A DNA stretch of 64,000 nucleotides from DTKD01 sp050948905 (lineage in GTDB: Bacteria; Armatimonadota; UBA5829): NCBI GenBank assembly GCA_050948905.1, contig JBMNES010000001.1, positions 1,550,001 through 1,614,000 of the forward strand, read 5' to 3'. Shown in pieces: positions 8,454-15,917 of the stretch (position 1 is the stretch's first letter; the number at the start of each line of letters is the position of its first letter). The notes beneath the pieces are model-generated. The model was not told the DNA's origin and ran no database searches. It was given only the letters and a program-made list of their open reading frames with translations. The translations under genes and the position numbers were made by a program.

Positions 8454-9113
8454 TTAGCTGTCCAGTTTATTCACGGCAGATTCTATCGCCTCCTGAAGCC
8501 TGCGCTGTTGTTCTTCCAATCGGCGTTGTTCCTGTAACAGGGTCAAATCCCCTCTTGTGCGTTCCAACACCCCTCGAACCATATCCGTCTGCCTGCGCAG
8601 GCCCTGGGTAACCGCGTCCGGGTAGTCAAATGTGATCAGAGTATAATAGACATCGTCCATTATCGTCAGGATTCTCTCCGCGCGCTGCATATCTCCCAGC
8701 CGCATCAGGTCAAGCACATGCCTGCGGCTCTCCCCGATCGCCTCAGCCAGCCCATTGATGTAGGCGGGAGCCTCGACCCCCAAATCGGCCAGGGTGGGAA
8801 ACGGCATTTCGCGGATAATGGCGTAAGTCAGCTCCGATTCGGCATACTCCTTTTGTGCGTCCTGCACATAACCGGTGTAGTATATCTCCCGTTTATCTAC
8901 CAGCAGTTCTCGCGTCTCGTCAACCTTCTTTCGGGCCTGAGCCTTAAGATCGCACGCGTCGTCAAAATCCTCTCTGTGGCTCGCGCGAATAGAATTGGCG
9001 GAGAGCCGGATAACCTCTCTTGAGACCTGCAGAGCCTCTTCCCGGACCCGATTTGTCTCATCGAACATTGCTCGAATGTCTTCCGCTATCGGCTTTATGC
9101 TATCCAATTTCAT
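8454..9113 (-). CDS. Translin-family RNA-binding protein
   Basis: The 219-residue protein is all-helical. It matches the archaeal/bacterial translin family, clearest in 'ERILTIMDDVYYTLITFDYP', 'AVTQGLRRQTDMVRGVLE' and 'RTRGDLT' (about residues 145-195). The C-terminus is a Gln/Glu/Arg-rich coiled coil. Translin binds RNA or DNA and, with TRAX in eukaryotes, trims tRNA 5' leaders; the adjacent CCA-adding gene makes a tRNA-linked role attractive, but this is inference. The AAGGAG motif touches ATG 9113 directly (zero spacing), while TTG two codons later (9107) has a normal 6-base spacing and may be the true start. Acidic catalytic residues of TRAX were not identified by eye. Confidence 0.82.
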   Translation of the reverse strand: MKLDSIKPIAEDIRAMFDETNRVREEALQVSREVIRLSANSIRASHREDFDDACDLKAQARKKVDETRELLVDKREIYYTGYVQDAQKEYAESELTYAIIREMPFPTLADLGVEAPAYINGLAEAIGESRRHVLDLMRLGDMQRAERILTIMDDVYYTLITFDYPDAVTQGLRRQTDMVRGVLERTRGDLTLLQEQRRLEEQQRRLQEAIESAVNKLDS

Positions 9114-9131
9114 CTCCTTATTGTGAGTGTA

Positions 9132-9323
9132 TTAAGCGCGCGGCCGCAGTCTCATTAGCACGTTTTGTATCTCGTTGGCGCACTGGTGCAATTCTGCGGC
9201 AGCCGCGCTCATTCGCTGCTGATTAGCCTTCCGACCCGGATACGCCGCCGCATCCTCCAGGTCGCCCATCGCTGCTGCCACTCTATCTTTAATGGCTCTC
9301 AGAGCCGACTCAGTTGGGTTCAT
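9132..9323 (-). CDS. Small helical protein, unknown, first gene of the translin operon
   Basis: This 63-residue protein is predicted to be one or two helices and is rich in Ala, Arg and Gln (KANQQRMSAAAAELHQCANE). The family is not recognised. It ends 18 bases before the translin-family start, with the same strand and operon spacing, which is the main reason for accepting it. There is no Shine-Dalgarno sequence. Instead a good -10 hexamer ends 6 bases before the ATG (promoter 9330-9359), so the mRNA may be leaderless. It could be a partner of the translin-like protein. It could also be a chance frame, although the promoter position argues for expression. Confidence 0.5.
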   Translation of the reverse strand: MNPTESALRAIKDRVAAAMGDLEDAAAYPGRKANQQRMSAAAAELHQCANEIQNVLMRLRPRA

Positions 9324-9329
9324 AGGCGC

Positions 9330-9359
9330 ATTCTAACACGTGGCGCATTCCCTCTTCAA
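9330..9359 (-). promoter_or_regulatory. Sigma-70-type promoter giving a possibly leaderless mRNA
   Basis: On the minus strand TTGAAG (9354-9359) and TAGAAT (9330-9335) are separated by 18 bases. The -10 element is followed by six bases and then the ATG of the 63-residue gene, so the expected start site falls on or beside that codon. Confidence 0.5.
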
Positions 9360-9554
9360 GCACCAATCAGCATCACCAATAATACCCTATACAGGTTGCT
9401 GTTTTTTTTGGGAATTACTGGAACATTTTTTCGGGCTATAAGGTCTACAAACCAGGGAGCCGTGCCGCCCAGATTCGTTGACTTGCCTGTTTTGTTGTGC
9501 TAGCATAGGAGCCTAAGGCAGGCCCAACGGTTCAAATCGAACGGATGGCAAGCC

Positions 9555-9569
9555 TGGCGCATGTGTTGC
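9555..9569 (+). promoter_or_regulatory. Sigma-54 -24/-12 promoter of a pseudopilin gene
   Basis: TGGCGCATGTGTTGC has the invariant GG (9556-9557) and GC (9568-9569) at exact sigma-54 spacing and only two departures from TGGCACG/TTGC. The start site would be near 9581, about 70 bases before ATG 9654. Sigma-54 control of pilin genes is well known (pilA in Pseudomonas, Geobacter and Myxococcus). The 200 bases upstream hold no gene and could carry activator sites. Confidence 0.72.
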
Positions 9570-9653
9570 GCTGGCTGGTGGTTCACCTAAAGCATCATTG
9601 TCGTTACTAGCATGCGGGTCGGCCTATGCAGCATGATTATGAGGAGAGAGCAA

Positions 9654-10496
9654 ATGAAAGGTCGCAAAGGTTTTACGCTGATTGAGCTATTGGTCGTCAT
9701 TGCGATCATAGCTATTCTGGCCGCGATCCTGTTCCCGGTTTTTGCAAGGGTCAGAAAGGCCGCTATGAACTCAGACTGCCAGTCCAATCTAAAGCAGATC
9801 GGCAATTCGTTCAAAATGTACCTCAGCGAATGGCAGGACTGCTATCCGTATCAGAATCCCAGTGCGAGACTCGGCGATGAGCCTGGGATCGTGCTTTCAA
9901 ATCCCGGAGTGGTCGATGCCAACGGTGCGCCGGTGCGTTTTACGGGTAGCAGCAATAACCCGGATGCCGCAAACGTCAACTGGGTAGAAGCGTTGTTCCC
10001 ATATATGGAAAACCTCTCAGAGAACGGTGCAGATGCGTGGTCTTGTAAGGCATCTTCGGATCTCAAGGACGGACAAGGTGGTCTAACCGCCTCAGCGCGC
10101 GCGAGGGTCACCTATGCGATGAATATCAATATGGTCGGACAGCCCGAGGGTGTAATAACCACGCCTGCGAATATGTTCCTTGTTCGTGAGACGGACAGAA
10201 GAGTTAACGCCGTCCTCCGACCGCTCCAGCTTTCCGCTGGCGCCAGCACACGACCGAACTCTCCGTTCCTGACTGCAACCGACAACGGCTTCGGCAGCAA
10301 TGGCGCCCCGGTCAACCCCAAGATTCACGGCAACGGCTCGAACATTCTGTTTGCCGATGGCCATGTAAAGGGTTTCGGCGCTGGGGACCTTCCGGATGGA
10401 GAACTTCCGGCTAACTGCTGGGATGGCTCACAGTGGTTCAACTCCGTCAATACCGGGCCTAAGGATCGATGGAAAGCTATTGCGATCACACCGTAG
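9654..10496 (+). CDS. Type IV pseudopilin-like protein, DUF1559 / H-X9-DG type
   Basis: The 280-residue protein starts with a short basic leader (MKGRKG) and then FTLIELLVVIAIIAILAAIL, the class III signal cut by prepilin peptidase between G and F and then N-methylated. The hydrophobic helix (about 7-30) forms the fibre core. 'SNLKQIGNSFKMYLSEW' and the C-terminal 'SNILFADGHVKGF' define the H-X9-DG (DUF1559) group abundant in Planctomycetota and Armatimonadota. It probably sits in a pseudopilus or the cell surface; the substrate is unknown. ATG 9654 has GAGGAGAG 4-5 bases upstream. A sigma-54 promoter lies at 9555-9569. No pilus assembly genes are nearby, so it must use machinery encoded elsewhere. 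Confidence 0.9.
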   Translation: MKGRKGFTLIELLVVIAIIAILAAILFPVFARVRKAAMNSDCQSNLKQIGNSFKMYLSEWQDCYPYQNPSARLGDEPGIVLSNPGVVDANGAPVRFTGSSNNPDAANVNWVEALFPYMENLSENGADAWSCKASSDLKDGQGGLTASARARVTYAMNINMVGQPEGVITTPANMFLVRETDRRVNAVLRPLQLSAGASTRPNSPFLTATDNGFGSNGAPVNPKIHGNGSNILFADGHVKGFGAGDLPDGELPANCWDGSQWFNSVNTGPKDRWKAIAITP

Positions 10497-10635
10497 TGCT
10501 CTATAGATCCTTATGGGTCTGAGCGAGGAGGTGATCATACAGCAAATTGGCATATTGTCTTTATCTATGCGTTTTTTCGTTAAGCACAATCAAAACTACC
10601 GCAATATCGGTGCAAAGAAATTAGGAGGAAGCTCA

Positions 10636-11412
10636 ATGCTTGCAAGAAGAAAGAGTGGTTTCACACTCATCGAGCTGTTGGTCGTTATCGCGATCATAGC
10701 AATCTTGGCGGCTATCCTGTTCCCGGTTTTTGCGCGCGCTCGTGAAGCCGCCCGAAAATCCAGCTGCCAGAGCAACCTGAAGCAGTGCGCCCAGGCGCTC
10801 AAGATGTATACCGACGACTACGACGGAACCCTTCCGTCTTCCGCTCTCGTTGCTGGCGGCAACTCTCAGCCGTCTGCGGCCAACTACCAGAACTTTGGCT
10901 GCCGACTGGGCGCGACATTCCCGCCGACCAACGTCAGGCAGACCTGGCCGCAGGTTCTCTATGACAACATGAGAAACAAGGACATTATGTTCTGCCCGTC
11001 TGACTCGGTTGACCGCACACCGACAGGCGCTCTTAACAATAGCCCTGTTCTCTCCTACTGGATGAAGTATGCTATCGACCGCGCCTGGATGCAGGATATG
11101 GGCAAGAGAAAGATGGGCGACTACGGCTACGAGTCCGACCAGATCGCTTTCTTCGAGTATAAGGGATGGCACTTCAACGACCAGAGCGGTATCCGAAACG
11201 GCGTCATGCTTAACATGGCGTTTATGGACACCCACGTGGCGTCGCTCACCGTCAAAGACGGCCCGACCACTGCCGCTGTCGTTCCTGGCGCTGCCACTCA
11301 GCTGGTAGAGCCGTTCGCTTACAACACCTGGGTGAACCCGAACTCCAACCCGCCTGGACAGGTCCAGAAGCAGATGGGCTGGGATCCGACCCAGTACTAC
11401 GATCAGCTCTAA
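10636..11412 (+). CDS. Type IV pseudopilin-like protein, second copy
   Basis: The 258-residue protein has leader MLARRKSG and the same FTLIELLVVIAIIAILAAIL helix as its upstream neighbour, then 'ARKSSCQSNLKQCAQALKMYTDDY'. The C-terminal H-X9-DG region is degenerate: 'NMAFMDTHVASL' has DTH in place of DGH. Similarity to the 9654 gene is strong over the first 55 residues and weak later, so this is an old duplication or an independent member. ATG 10636 has TAGGAGG 8 bases upstream. The 139-base gap before it has no sigma-54 site of correct spacing, so it may be read through from upstream or use another promoter. A strong intrinsic terminator follows at 11439-11469. Confidence 0.9.
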   Translation: MLARRKSGFTLIELLVVIAIIAILAAILFPVFARAREAARKSSCQSNLKQCAQALKMYTDDYDGTLPSSALVAGGNSQPSAANYQNFGCRLGATFPPTNVRQTWPQVLYDNMRNKDIMFCPSDSVDRTPTGALNNSPVLSYWMKYAIDRAWMQDMGKRKMGDYGYESDQIAFFEYKGWHFNDQSGIRNGVMLNMAFMDTHVASLTVKDGPTTAAVVPGAATQLVEPFAYNTWVNPNSNPPGQVQKQMGWDPTQYYDQL

Positions 11413-11438
11413 TCAATACATAATGAGCTAGAACAGAT

Positions 11439-11469
11439 GGGTGGCGATCTCCGAATCGCCACCCTTTTT
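11439..11469 (+). terminator. Intrinsic terminator after the pseudopilin pair
   Basis: A perfect 10-bp stem GGGTGGCGAT/ATCGCCACCC with loop CTCCGA is followed by T5. It lies 26 bases past the stop at 11412. It belongs to a dispersed hairpin family with the same loop also found at 32923 and 33043. Confidence 0.9.
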
Positions 11470-11597
11470 CACAACCCACGCGCTCTCCGATCAGCCTGCG
11501 ATTATCCAGCCACCCGCGCGAAGTCGCAGTATCACCTCCCCTTTTGATTTTTGCCCGCATAAGCTACAATGGATACACTGGCACTGGGAGGCAGGCG

Positions 11598-12935
11598 ATG
11601 GAACACTTCGATGTTGTAGTAGTTGGCGGTGGAATGGCCGGTTGGGGCGCAGCGGTGGCGTCGGCGCGGGCGGGCAAGAGCACGTTTCTAATTGAGCAAT
11701 TTGGCTACCCAGGTGGTTGGGCGACGGCCGCGCTGGTGAACCCGTTTATGTCACACTGCACTTCCGATGGCAAGCCTCTTGTCGGTGGGCTCTATCAGGA
11801 ACTACGGGATCGTTTGACACAGGCCGATGCGTTGCTCGGCAACTCATTCGACTCCGAGGCTATGCGATATATTCTTCAGGAGACAATGCTGCAAGCAGGT
11901 GTTCGGCTGCGATATCACGGCTTCGTCGATTTCGCTGAGTATATGCCCGATGGTGCGATATGTGTACATTGTCGGTCTAAGAGCGGTATCGAGGAGTTCA
12001 CTTGCAGTCGGTTGATCGACTGCAGCGGCGACGGAGATGTGGCTATCTCGTTGGGGGCGGACTATCAATCGGGCGGTGAAGACGGCGTTCCGCAGGCCGT
12101 GACGCTGATGTTCGACGTTGGCGGTGTGGATTTCGAGAAAGCAATAACCTACGTCCGCGATAATCCAGATCAGATGCGCTTCCCAAAACTGCCTGCCGAT
12201 GCGGACACGGCTAAGCTGGCCAACGGGGTAATCTCCGTGGCCGGATATTACGACCTGATCTCACAGGCTCGGGCGAACGGTGAATATTCGGTTCCGGGAG
12301 ATTTAATTTTCTACATCAGCAGGCCGCATCAAGGCGAGGTAGTGTTTAACACCACCCACGTCGGCAACATCCACGCAACCGACGCCGAGGACCTCACGCG
12401 TGCCGAAATCGAAAGCCGACAGCAGATGGCAAGTGTTGTCTCGTTCGTTCGCAAATACGTGCCGGGTTTCGAGAACGCCTATCTTCTGAGAAGCGCAGAT
12501 CACGTCGGCGTGCGGGAGAGCCGTAGAATCACTGGGGATTATGTTTTCAGCGAGACAGATGTCGTTGAGGCGCGCAAATTCGATGATTGTGTATGCAGGC
12601 TGGCATACCCGGTGGACATCCACTCCGGCAAGGGCGACGGTTACACAAAAGAAGAGGGCAGGCGGCCCGTAAATAATGCTCCTCCTGGCGACTGGTATGA
12701 GATTCCGTATAGGTGTCTGCTGCCGGCAGGGTTGGACAACGTGCTTGTGGCGGGCAGGTGTGTATCTAGTTCGCAGGCTGGGCACGGCGCCATTCGCATT
12801 ATGCCTGCTTGCGTGGCGATGGGTCAGGCGGCGGGTGTGGCTGCGGCAATGTCTCTGGATGAAAAAGTCTGCGTAAGAGAGATCAATAAAGGCTCATTGA
12901 CCGCAGTTCTGCGAGAACTGGGTGCGCTGGTTTAG
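11598..12935 (+). CDS. FAD-dependent oxidoreductase (FAD_oxidored family)
   Basis: The 445-residue protein opens with a Rossmann FAD-binding motif, DVVVVGGGMAGWGAAVASAR (residues about 5-25), then the family signature 'EQFGYPGGWATAALVNPFM'. 'RLIDCSGDGDVAISLGADYQSG' (about 150) and the C-terminal 'NVLVAGRCVSSSQAGHGAIR' with 'ACVAMGQAAGVAAAM' complete the FAD site. The family is common in Armatimonadota and Planctomycetota, usually with unknown sugar-like or secondary-metabolite substrates. ATG 11598 has GGGAGG 6 bases upstream; an earlier in-frame start is less likely. It seems monocistronic between two terminators. No signal peptide is seen, so it is cytoplasmic. Confidence 0.88.
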   Translation: MEHFDVVVVGGGMAGWGAAVASARAGKSTFLIEQFGYPGGWATAALVNPFMSHCTSDGKPLVGGLYQELRDRLTQADALLGNSFDSEAMRYILQETMLQAGVRLRYHGFVDFAEYMPDGAICVHCRSKSGIEEFTCSRLIDCSGDGDVAISLGADYQSGGEDGVPQAVTLMFDVGGVDFEKAITYVRDNPDQMRFPKLPADADTAKLANGVISVAGYYDLISQARANGEYSVPGDLIFYISRPHQGEVVFNTTHVGNIHATDAEDLTRAEIESRQQMASVVSFVRKYVPGFENAYLLRSADHVGVRESRRITGDYVFSETDVVEARKFDDCVCRLAYPVDIHSGKGDGYTKEEGRRPVNNAPPGDWYEIPYRCLLPAGLDNVLVAGRCVSSSQAGHGAIRIMPACVAMGQAAGVAAAMSLDEKVCVREINKGSLTAVLRELGALV

Positions 12936-12936
12936 A

Positions 12937-12964
12937 GAAAAAAAGGCGGGGTAGATGCCCCGCC
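12937..12964 (-). terminator. Intrinsic terminator of the BON gene
   Basis: Read on the minus strand, GGCGGGG/CCCCGCC (7 bp, 6-base loop, 12945-12964) is followed by a run of seven T. It sits between the convergent FAD oxidoreductase and BON genes and may serve both. Confidence 0.85.
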
Positions 12965-12993
12965 GGAAGATCATACTACGATTTAGCAGGCTA

Positions 12994-13206
12994 TTACTGT
13001 ATCGTCATCTGGTCTACCACGGCGGCCACTGAATTCACTTGTCGAGCAACGGCGACCGCATGTTCTTTCGCGCCTGCGCTGACGAGGCCTTTCAGGTAGA
13101 CTATGCCGTTGCGCACTTCTACGTCGATTCTAAAGCCAGAGAGCATTCCGTCTTTCCTGAGACTGGCTCTCACGTCGTCATTGAGGTCCATGTCGCGAAA
13201 TCCCAT
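12994..13206 (-). CDS. BON-domain protein
   Basis: This 70-residue protein consists essentially of one BON domain: 'VRASLRKDGMLSGFRIDVEVRNGIVYLKGLV' then 'EHAVAVARQVNSVAAVVDQM', the alpha-beta repeat with the conserved central glycine (L-K-G). BON domains (OsmY and others) bind phospholipid or act in envelope stress. Here there is no signal peptide, so the protein would be cytoplasmic or is a partner domain. ATG 13206 is chosen because GGAGG lies 7 bases upstream; an in-frame start 24 codons earlier adds an unrelated, Cys-containing stretch. It is followed by an intrinsic terminator. Confidence 0.85.
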   Translation of the reverse strand: MGFRDMDLNDDVRASLRKDGMLSGFRIDVEVRNGIVYLKGLVSAGAKEHAVAVARQVNSVAAVVDQMTIQ

Positions 13207-13310
13207 TTTGTTTCCTCCGAGACAACCCTCGATATTTAGAGTACCCAGTGTCTTTAAGGCGTAAACTCTGCAGGGCAAGCTCTACAATGTGATTCCACAG
13301 TACAAGGCTA

Positions 13311-13338
13311 CAGCCACGAGAATCGTTACTCGTGGCTG
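13311..13338. terminator. Hairpin between the STAS and BON genes
   Basis: A perfect 10-bp stem CAGCCACGAG/CTCGTGGCTG with 8-base loop lies 35 bases past the stop of the minus-strand STAS gene. No T-run follows on the minus strand, so terminator function is uncertain. Confidence 0.4.
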
Positions 13339-13372
13339 AAAAACTGGTATTTTTAACAGTATAGAATACTTT

Positions 13373-13789
13373 TTATGCCGCGAGGGGCATCTCCGAATCG
13401 TCAGAGGCCTCCGGTGCCCATCTGGAGGTTAGATCCTCCGATTTTGGGGATATATACTCAGCCAATTCGCTGGTCGACGAATATAGCCGCACGGTGGAGC
13501 CAAGTTTTGCAGTCTGTAACAGCTTAGCCGAACGATCCGAGGCCACCACGTGTACCGCCATATCAGGCCCGAGCTTTCTTAACGCATTAACCATCGAAGT
13601 TGCGCCGTTTACCCCGTTGAAGCTCAACCCGGCAATATCGAGCACCAGGGAGGTGGTACCCTGCTCACAAAACCCGGACAAAACTCCAGACATAGCCTCA
13701 TCGTGCCAGCCGTCCATGTGACCGCGCAGCGTAAGCCTTGGCACTCCAATGAGCTTTTCGACGGCGATAGAGAGTTCAGCGCAATCCAT
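13373..13789 (-). CDS. STAS-domain protein, anti-sigma antagonist-like
   Basis: The 138-residue protein has a STAS fold over residues 5-110: 'PRLTLRGHMDGWHDEAM', 'TSLVLDIAGLSFNGVNGATSMVNALRKL', then 'MAVHVVASDRSAKLLQTAKLGSTVRLYSS'. In SpoIIAA/RsbV proteins the phosphorylated Ser or Thr sits in a D-[ST]-[ST]-G motif after the third strand. Here that place reads FNGVNG, so regulation by serine phosphorylation looks lost. The C-terminal 25 residues are acidic and unstructured. ATG 13789 has AGGAGG 8 bases upstream. It is a lone gene with no kinase, phosphatase or sigma factor of that system nearby. Confidence 0.82.
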   Translation of the reverse strand: MDCAELSIAVEKLIGVPRLTLRGHMDGWHDEAMSGVLSGFCEQGTTSLVLDIAGLSFNGVNGATSMVNALRKLGPDMAVHVVASDRSAKLLQTAKLGSTVRLYSSTSELAEYISPKSEDLTSRWAPEASDDSEMPLAA

Positions 13790-13927
13790 TCAGTTGGCCT
13801 CCTGGGTATCAAACGTTGGATGGTCGGAATAATGGGACGGCATCGCCAGACCCACATACACTATCTATTATCGGCGGTATGTAGTCTTGACTGGAGAAGC
13901 AAACAAAATGAACCGTAGAAAGTTTTC

Positions 13928-13936
13928 TGTTATACT
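13928..13936 (+). promoter_or_regulatory. Extended -10 promoter
   Basis: TGTTATACT carries the TG of an extended -10 and a TATACT hexamer (5/6 to TATAAT), about 79 bases before ATG 14015. No good -35 is seen, as is usual for extended -10 promoters. Confidence 0.4.
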
Positions 13937-14014
13937 ATATATAAGCAATCCCGATCGAGCGCGTACGATATTGTTCACCTTTACGTGCGCGTCGGAGAGG
14001 AGAGACTAAGACTT

Positions 14015-15826
14015 ATGATCAAGAAAGATCCAAATTCGGGGCTTCTCAAACTCGTTACGCAGCAGCAGGTGCAGGATGTGCAGGAGCCTAACCTGCTGCG
14101 TGATGCATATCCTTATACCAAAGTGCCGCGATTGATATTCGACGGTAAAAGCGTGCCGATGGAGCCGGCTAAGGATTTCTTCATCACGGACACCACGTTC
14201 CGCGATGGTCAGCAGGCTCGGCCGCCTTATCGTGTTGAAGACATCGTTAAGCTGTATGATATGCTCAGCAGGCTCGGCGGACCAAACGGCGTCATCCGAG
14301 CGACCGAGTTCTTTTTATACAGCGAAAGCGACAAGGAAGCTGTGCGAAAGTGTCAGGAGTTGGGGCACGAATTCCCGAAAATCACTGGTTGGATTCGCGC
14401 CAACAAGGACGACTTCAAGCTCGTAAAGCAGATGGGGCTCAAGGAGACCGGGATTTTGACCTCGTCGTCAGATTACCACATCTTTTTGAAGTTCAAAAAG
14501 ACCCGCACCCAGATGCTGGAGCACTACGTCGATCTGGTAACTACGGCGCTAGATTCCGGACTTGACAGCGTCCGGTGCCACCTTGAAGACATCACCAGGG
14601 CGGACTTCGACGGGTTCATTATCCCGTTCGTGCAGAAGTTGATGGAGATAGCAAACGACGCCGGTAAGGCCGTCAAAATCAGGCTTTGCGACACGATGGG
14701 CTACGGTTTGCCGTATGGTGAGGCCGCGCTGCCCCGCAGTATTCCTAAAATGATCCACACTATGATCCACGAATGCGGGGTTCCGAGCGAGTGGCTGGAG
14801 TGGCACGGGCACAACGACTTCCATAAGGTGTTGATCAATGCCACCACCGCGTGGCTATATGGTTGTGCTGCCGCCAACTGTGCGCTGCTGGGCTTTGGCG
14901 AGCGCACAGGCAACCCGCCTCTGGAAGGCGCAATCATCGACTATGTCTCCTTAAAAGGGGAGAAAAACGGCGTAAACACCGAGGTGATAACCGAAATTGC
15001 AGATTATTTCAGAAATGAAATCGATGTACAGATACCCTCGGGTTATCCGTTCATCGGCAGCAATTTCAACGTCACCAGCGCGGGTATACACGCCGACGGA
15101 ATGCTCAAAAACGAGGAAATTTACAACATCTTCGATACTGGCAAGATACTCGACAGGCCTGCCAGGGTCAATGTCACCGACAAGTCCGGCATTGCGGGCA
15201 TCGCGCATTGGGTCAATTCCTATCTTGGACTTAAACCGGAGGCGGCTTTGGACAAACGCCACCCGGGTCTGGCCCATATTCACGAATGGGTCAAGGATCA
15301 GTATGCGCAGGGTAGGGTGACTTCGATATCCGATGATGAAATGCTGATGCAGGCGCAAATGTATTTGCCGGAATACTTCAAGAGCGACTTCGACAAGCTG
15401 CGAGACCACGCTCTGAACCTTTCCGAGAAGATTATCGAGGCACTCGCGGAGAACGACAACGTACGGAGTATGGACAGAGGCCGCATCGAGCCAATACTGC
15501 AAGCTGCCGTACAGAAACGATTGTTTATTCAGTTTATCTACGTGACGGATATGTCCGGCAGGAAGATAACCGAGAACATCACCCAGCCGGAGTTCCGCGA
15601 AAAATACGGCACATTCGGCCTCAACGAGGACTTTTCGGACAGAGACTGGTTCAATGGCGCTGTGGATGAGGGCGGGGTATTCATCACTGACTTCTACAAA
15701 TCCCGCATCACAGGTGCATTGTGTATAACGGTCTCTGCGCCGTTGTTTGACGATCAGGGCAACTGCGCAGGAGTGCTCGGAGCTGATCTCCGATTTGAAG
15801 AGCTTGCAAGGCTGCACGAGCTGTAG
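14015..15826 (+). CDS. DRE-TIM metallolyase-like enzyme (isopropylmalate/citramalate synthase type) with sensor-like C-terminal domain
   Basis: The 603-residue protein has a DRE-TIM aldolase-type barrel at residues about 45-330: DTTFRDGQQARPP (R-D of the catalytic helix), 'HLEDITRADFDGF', 'LCDTMGYGLP' and the metal ligands HGHND. 'GFGERTGNPPLEGAIIDY' is the usual family motif for substrate binding. The leucine-feedback LeuA regulatory domain is absent. Residues about 440-603 instead resemble a Cache/PAS-like sensor: 'FIQFIYVTDMSGRKI', 'DFSDRDWFNGAVDEGGVFITDFY', 'CITVSAPLFDDQGNCAGVLGADL'. This domain is normally extracytoplasmic, yet no membrane segment is present. The reaction is an acyl-CoA/keto-acid condensation by family; the substrate is unknown. 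ATG 14015 follows GGAGAGGAGAG by about 10 bases. An extended -10 is at 13928. Confidence 0.82.
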   Translation: MIKKDPNSGLLKLVTQQQVQDVQEPNLLRDAYPYTKVPRLIFDGKSVPMEPAKDFFITDTTFRDGQQARPPYRVEDIVKLYDMLSRLGGPNGVIRATEFFLYSESDKEAVRKCQELGHEFPKITGWIRANKDDFKLVKQMGLKETGILTSSSDYHIFLKFKKTRTQMLEHYVDLVTTALDSGLDSVRCHLEDITRADFDGFIIPFVQKLMEIANDAGKAVKIRLCDTMGYGLPYGEAALPRSIPKMIHTMIHECGVPSEWLEWHGHNDFHKVLINATTAWLYGCAAANCALLGFGERTGNPPLEGAIIDYVSLKGEKNGVNTEVITEIADYFRNEIDVQIPSGYPFIGSNFNVTSAGIHADGMLKNEEIYNIFDTGKILDRPARVNVTDKSGIAGIAHWVNSYLGLKPEAALDKRHPGLAHIHEWVKDQYAQGRVTSISDDEMLMQAQMYLPEYFKSDFDKLRDHALNLSEKIIEALAENDNVRSMDRGRIEPILQAAVQKRLFIQFIYVTDMSGRKITENITQPEFREKYGTFGLNEDFSDRDWFNGAVDEGGVFITDFYKSRITGALCITVSAPLFDDQGNCAGVLGADLRFEELARLHEL

Positions 15827-15878
15827 TTGTTAATAAGATAATCTGATGACCGGTAATCTGCCGGCCAATGAAACTATG

Positions 15879-15903
15879 GGGTGGCGACTTACAATCGTCA
15901 CCC
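15879..15903 (+). terminator. Hairpin between convergent genes
   Basis: GGGTGGCGA pairs with TCGTCACCC (9 bp, one G-T) around a 7-base loop, 53 bases past the stop of the DRE-TIM gene. It resembles the 11439 terminator stem but lacks a clean T-run. It probably ends the plus-strand transcript. Confidence 0.55.
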
Positions 15904-15917
15904 ATACTCTTCAATTT

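Noticed and set aside
9514..9550. Possible tRNA fragment (GGTTCAAATC resembles a T-arm)
   Set aside because: No acceptor, D or anticodon stems can be built around it; the following bases do not pair as a tRNA.
10546..10563. Sigma-54 site before the second pseudopilin (TTGGCATATTGTC)
   Set aside because: The position expected to hold GC is TT, so the -12 element is missing.
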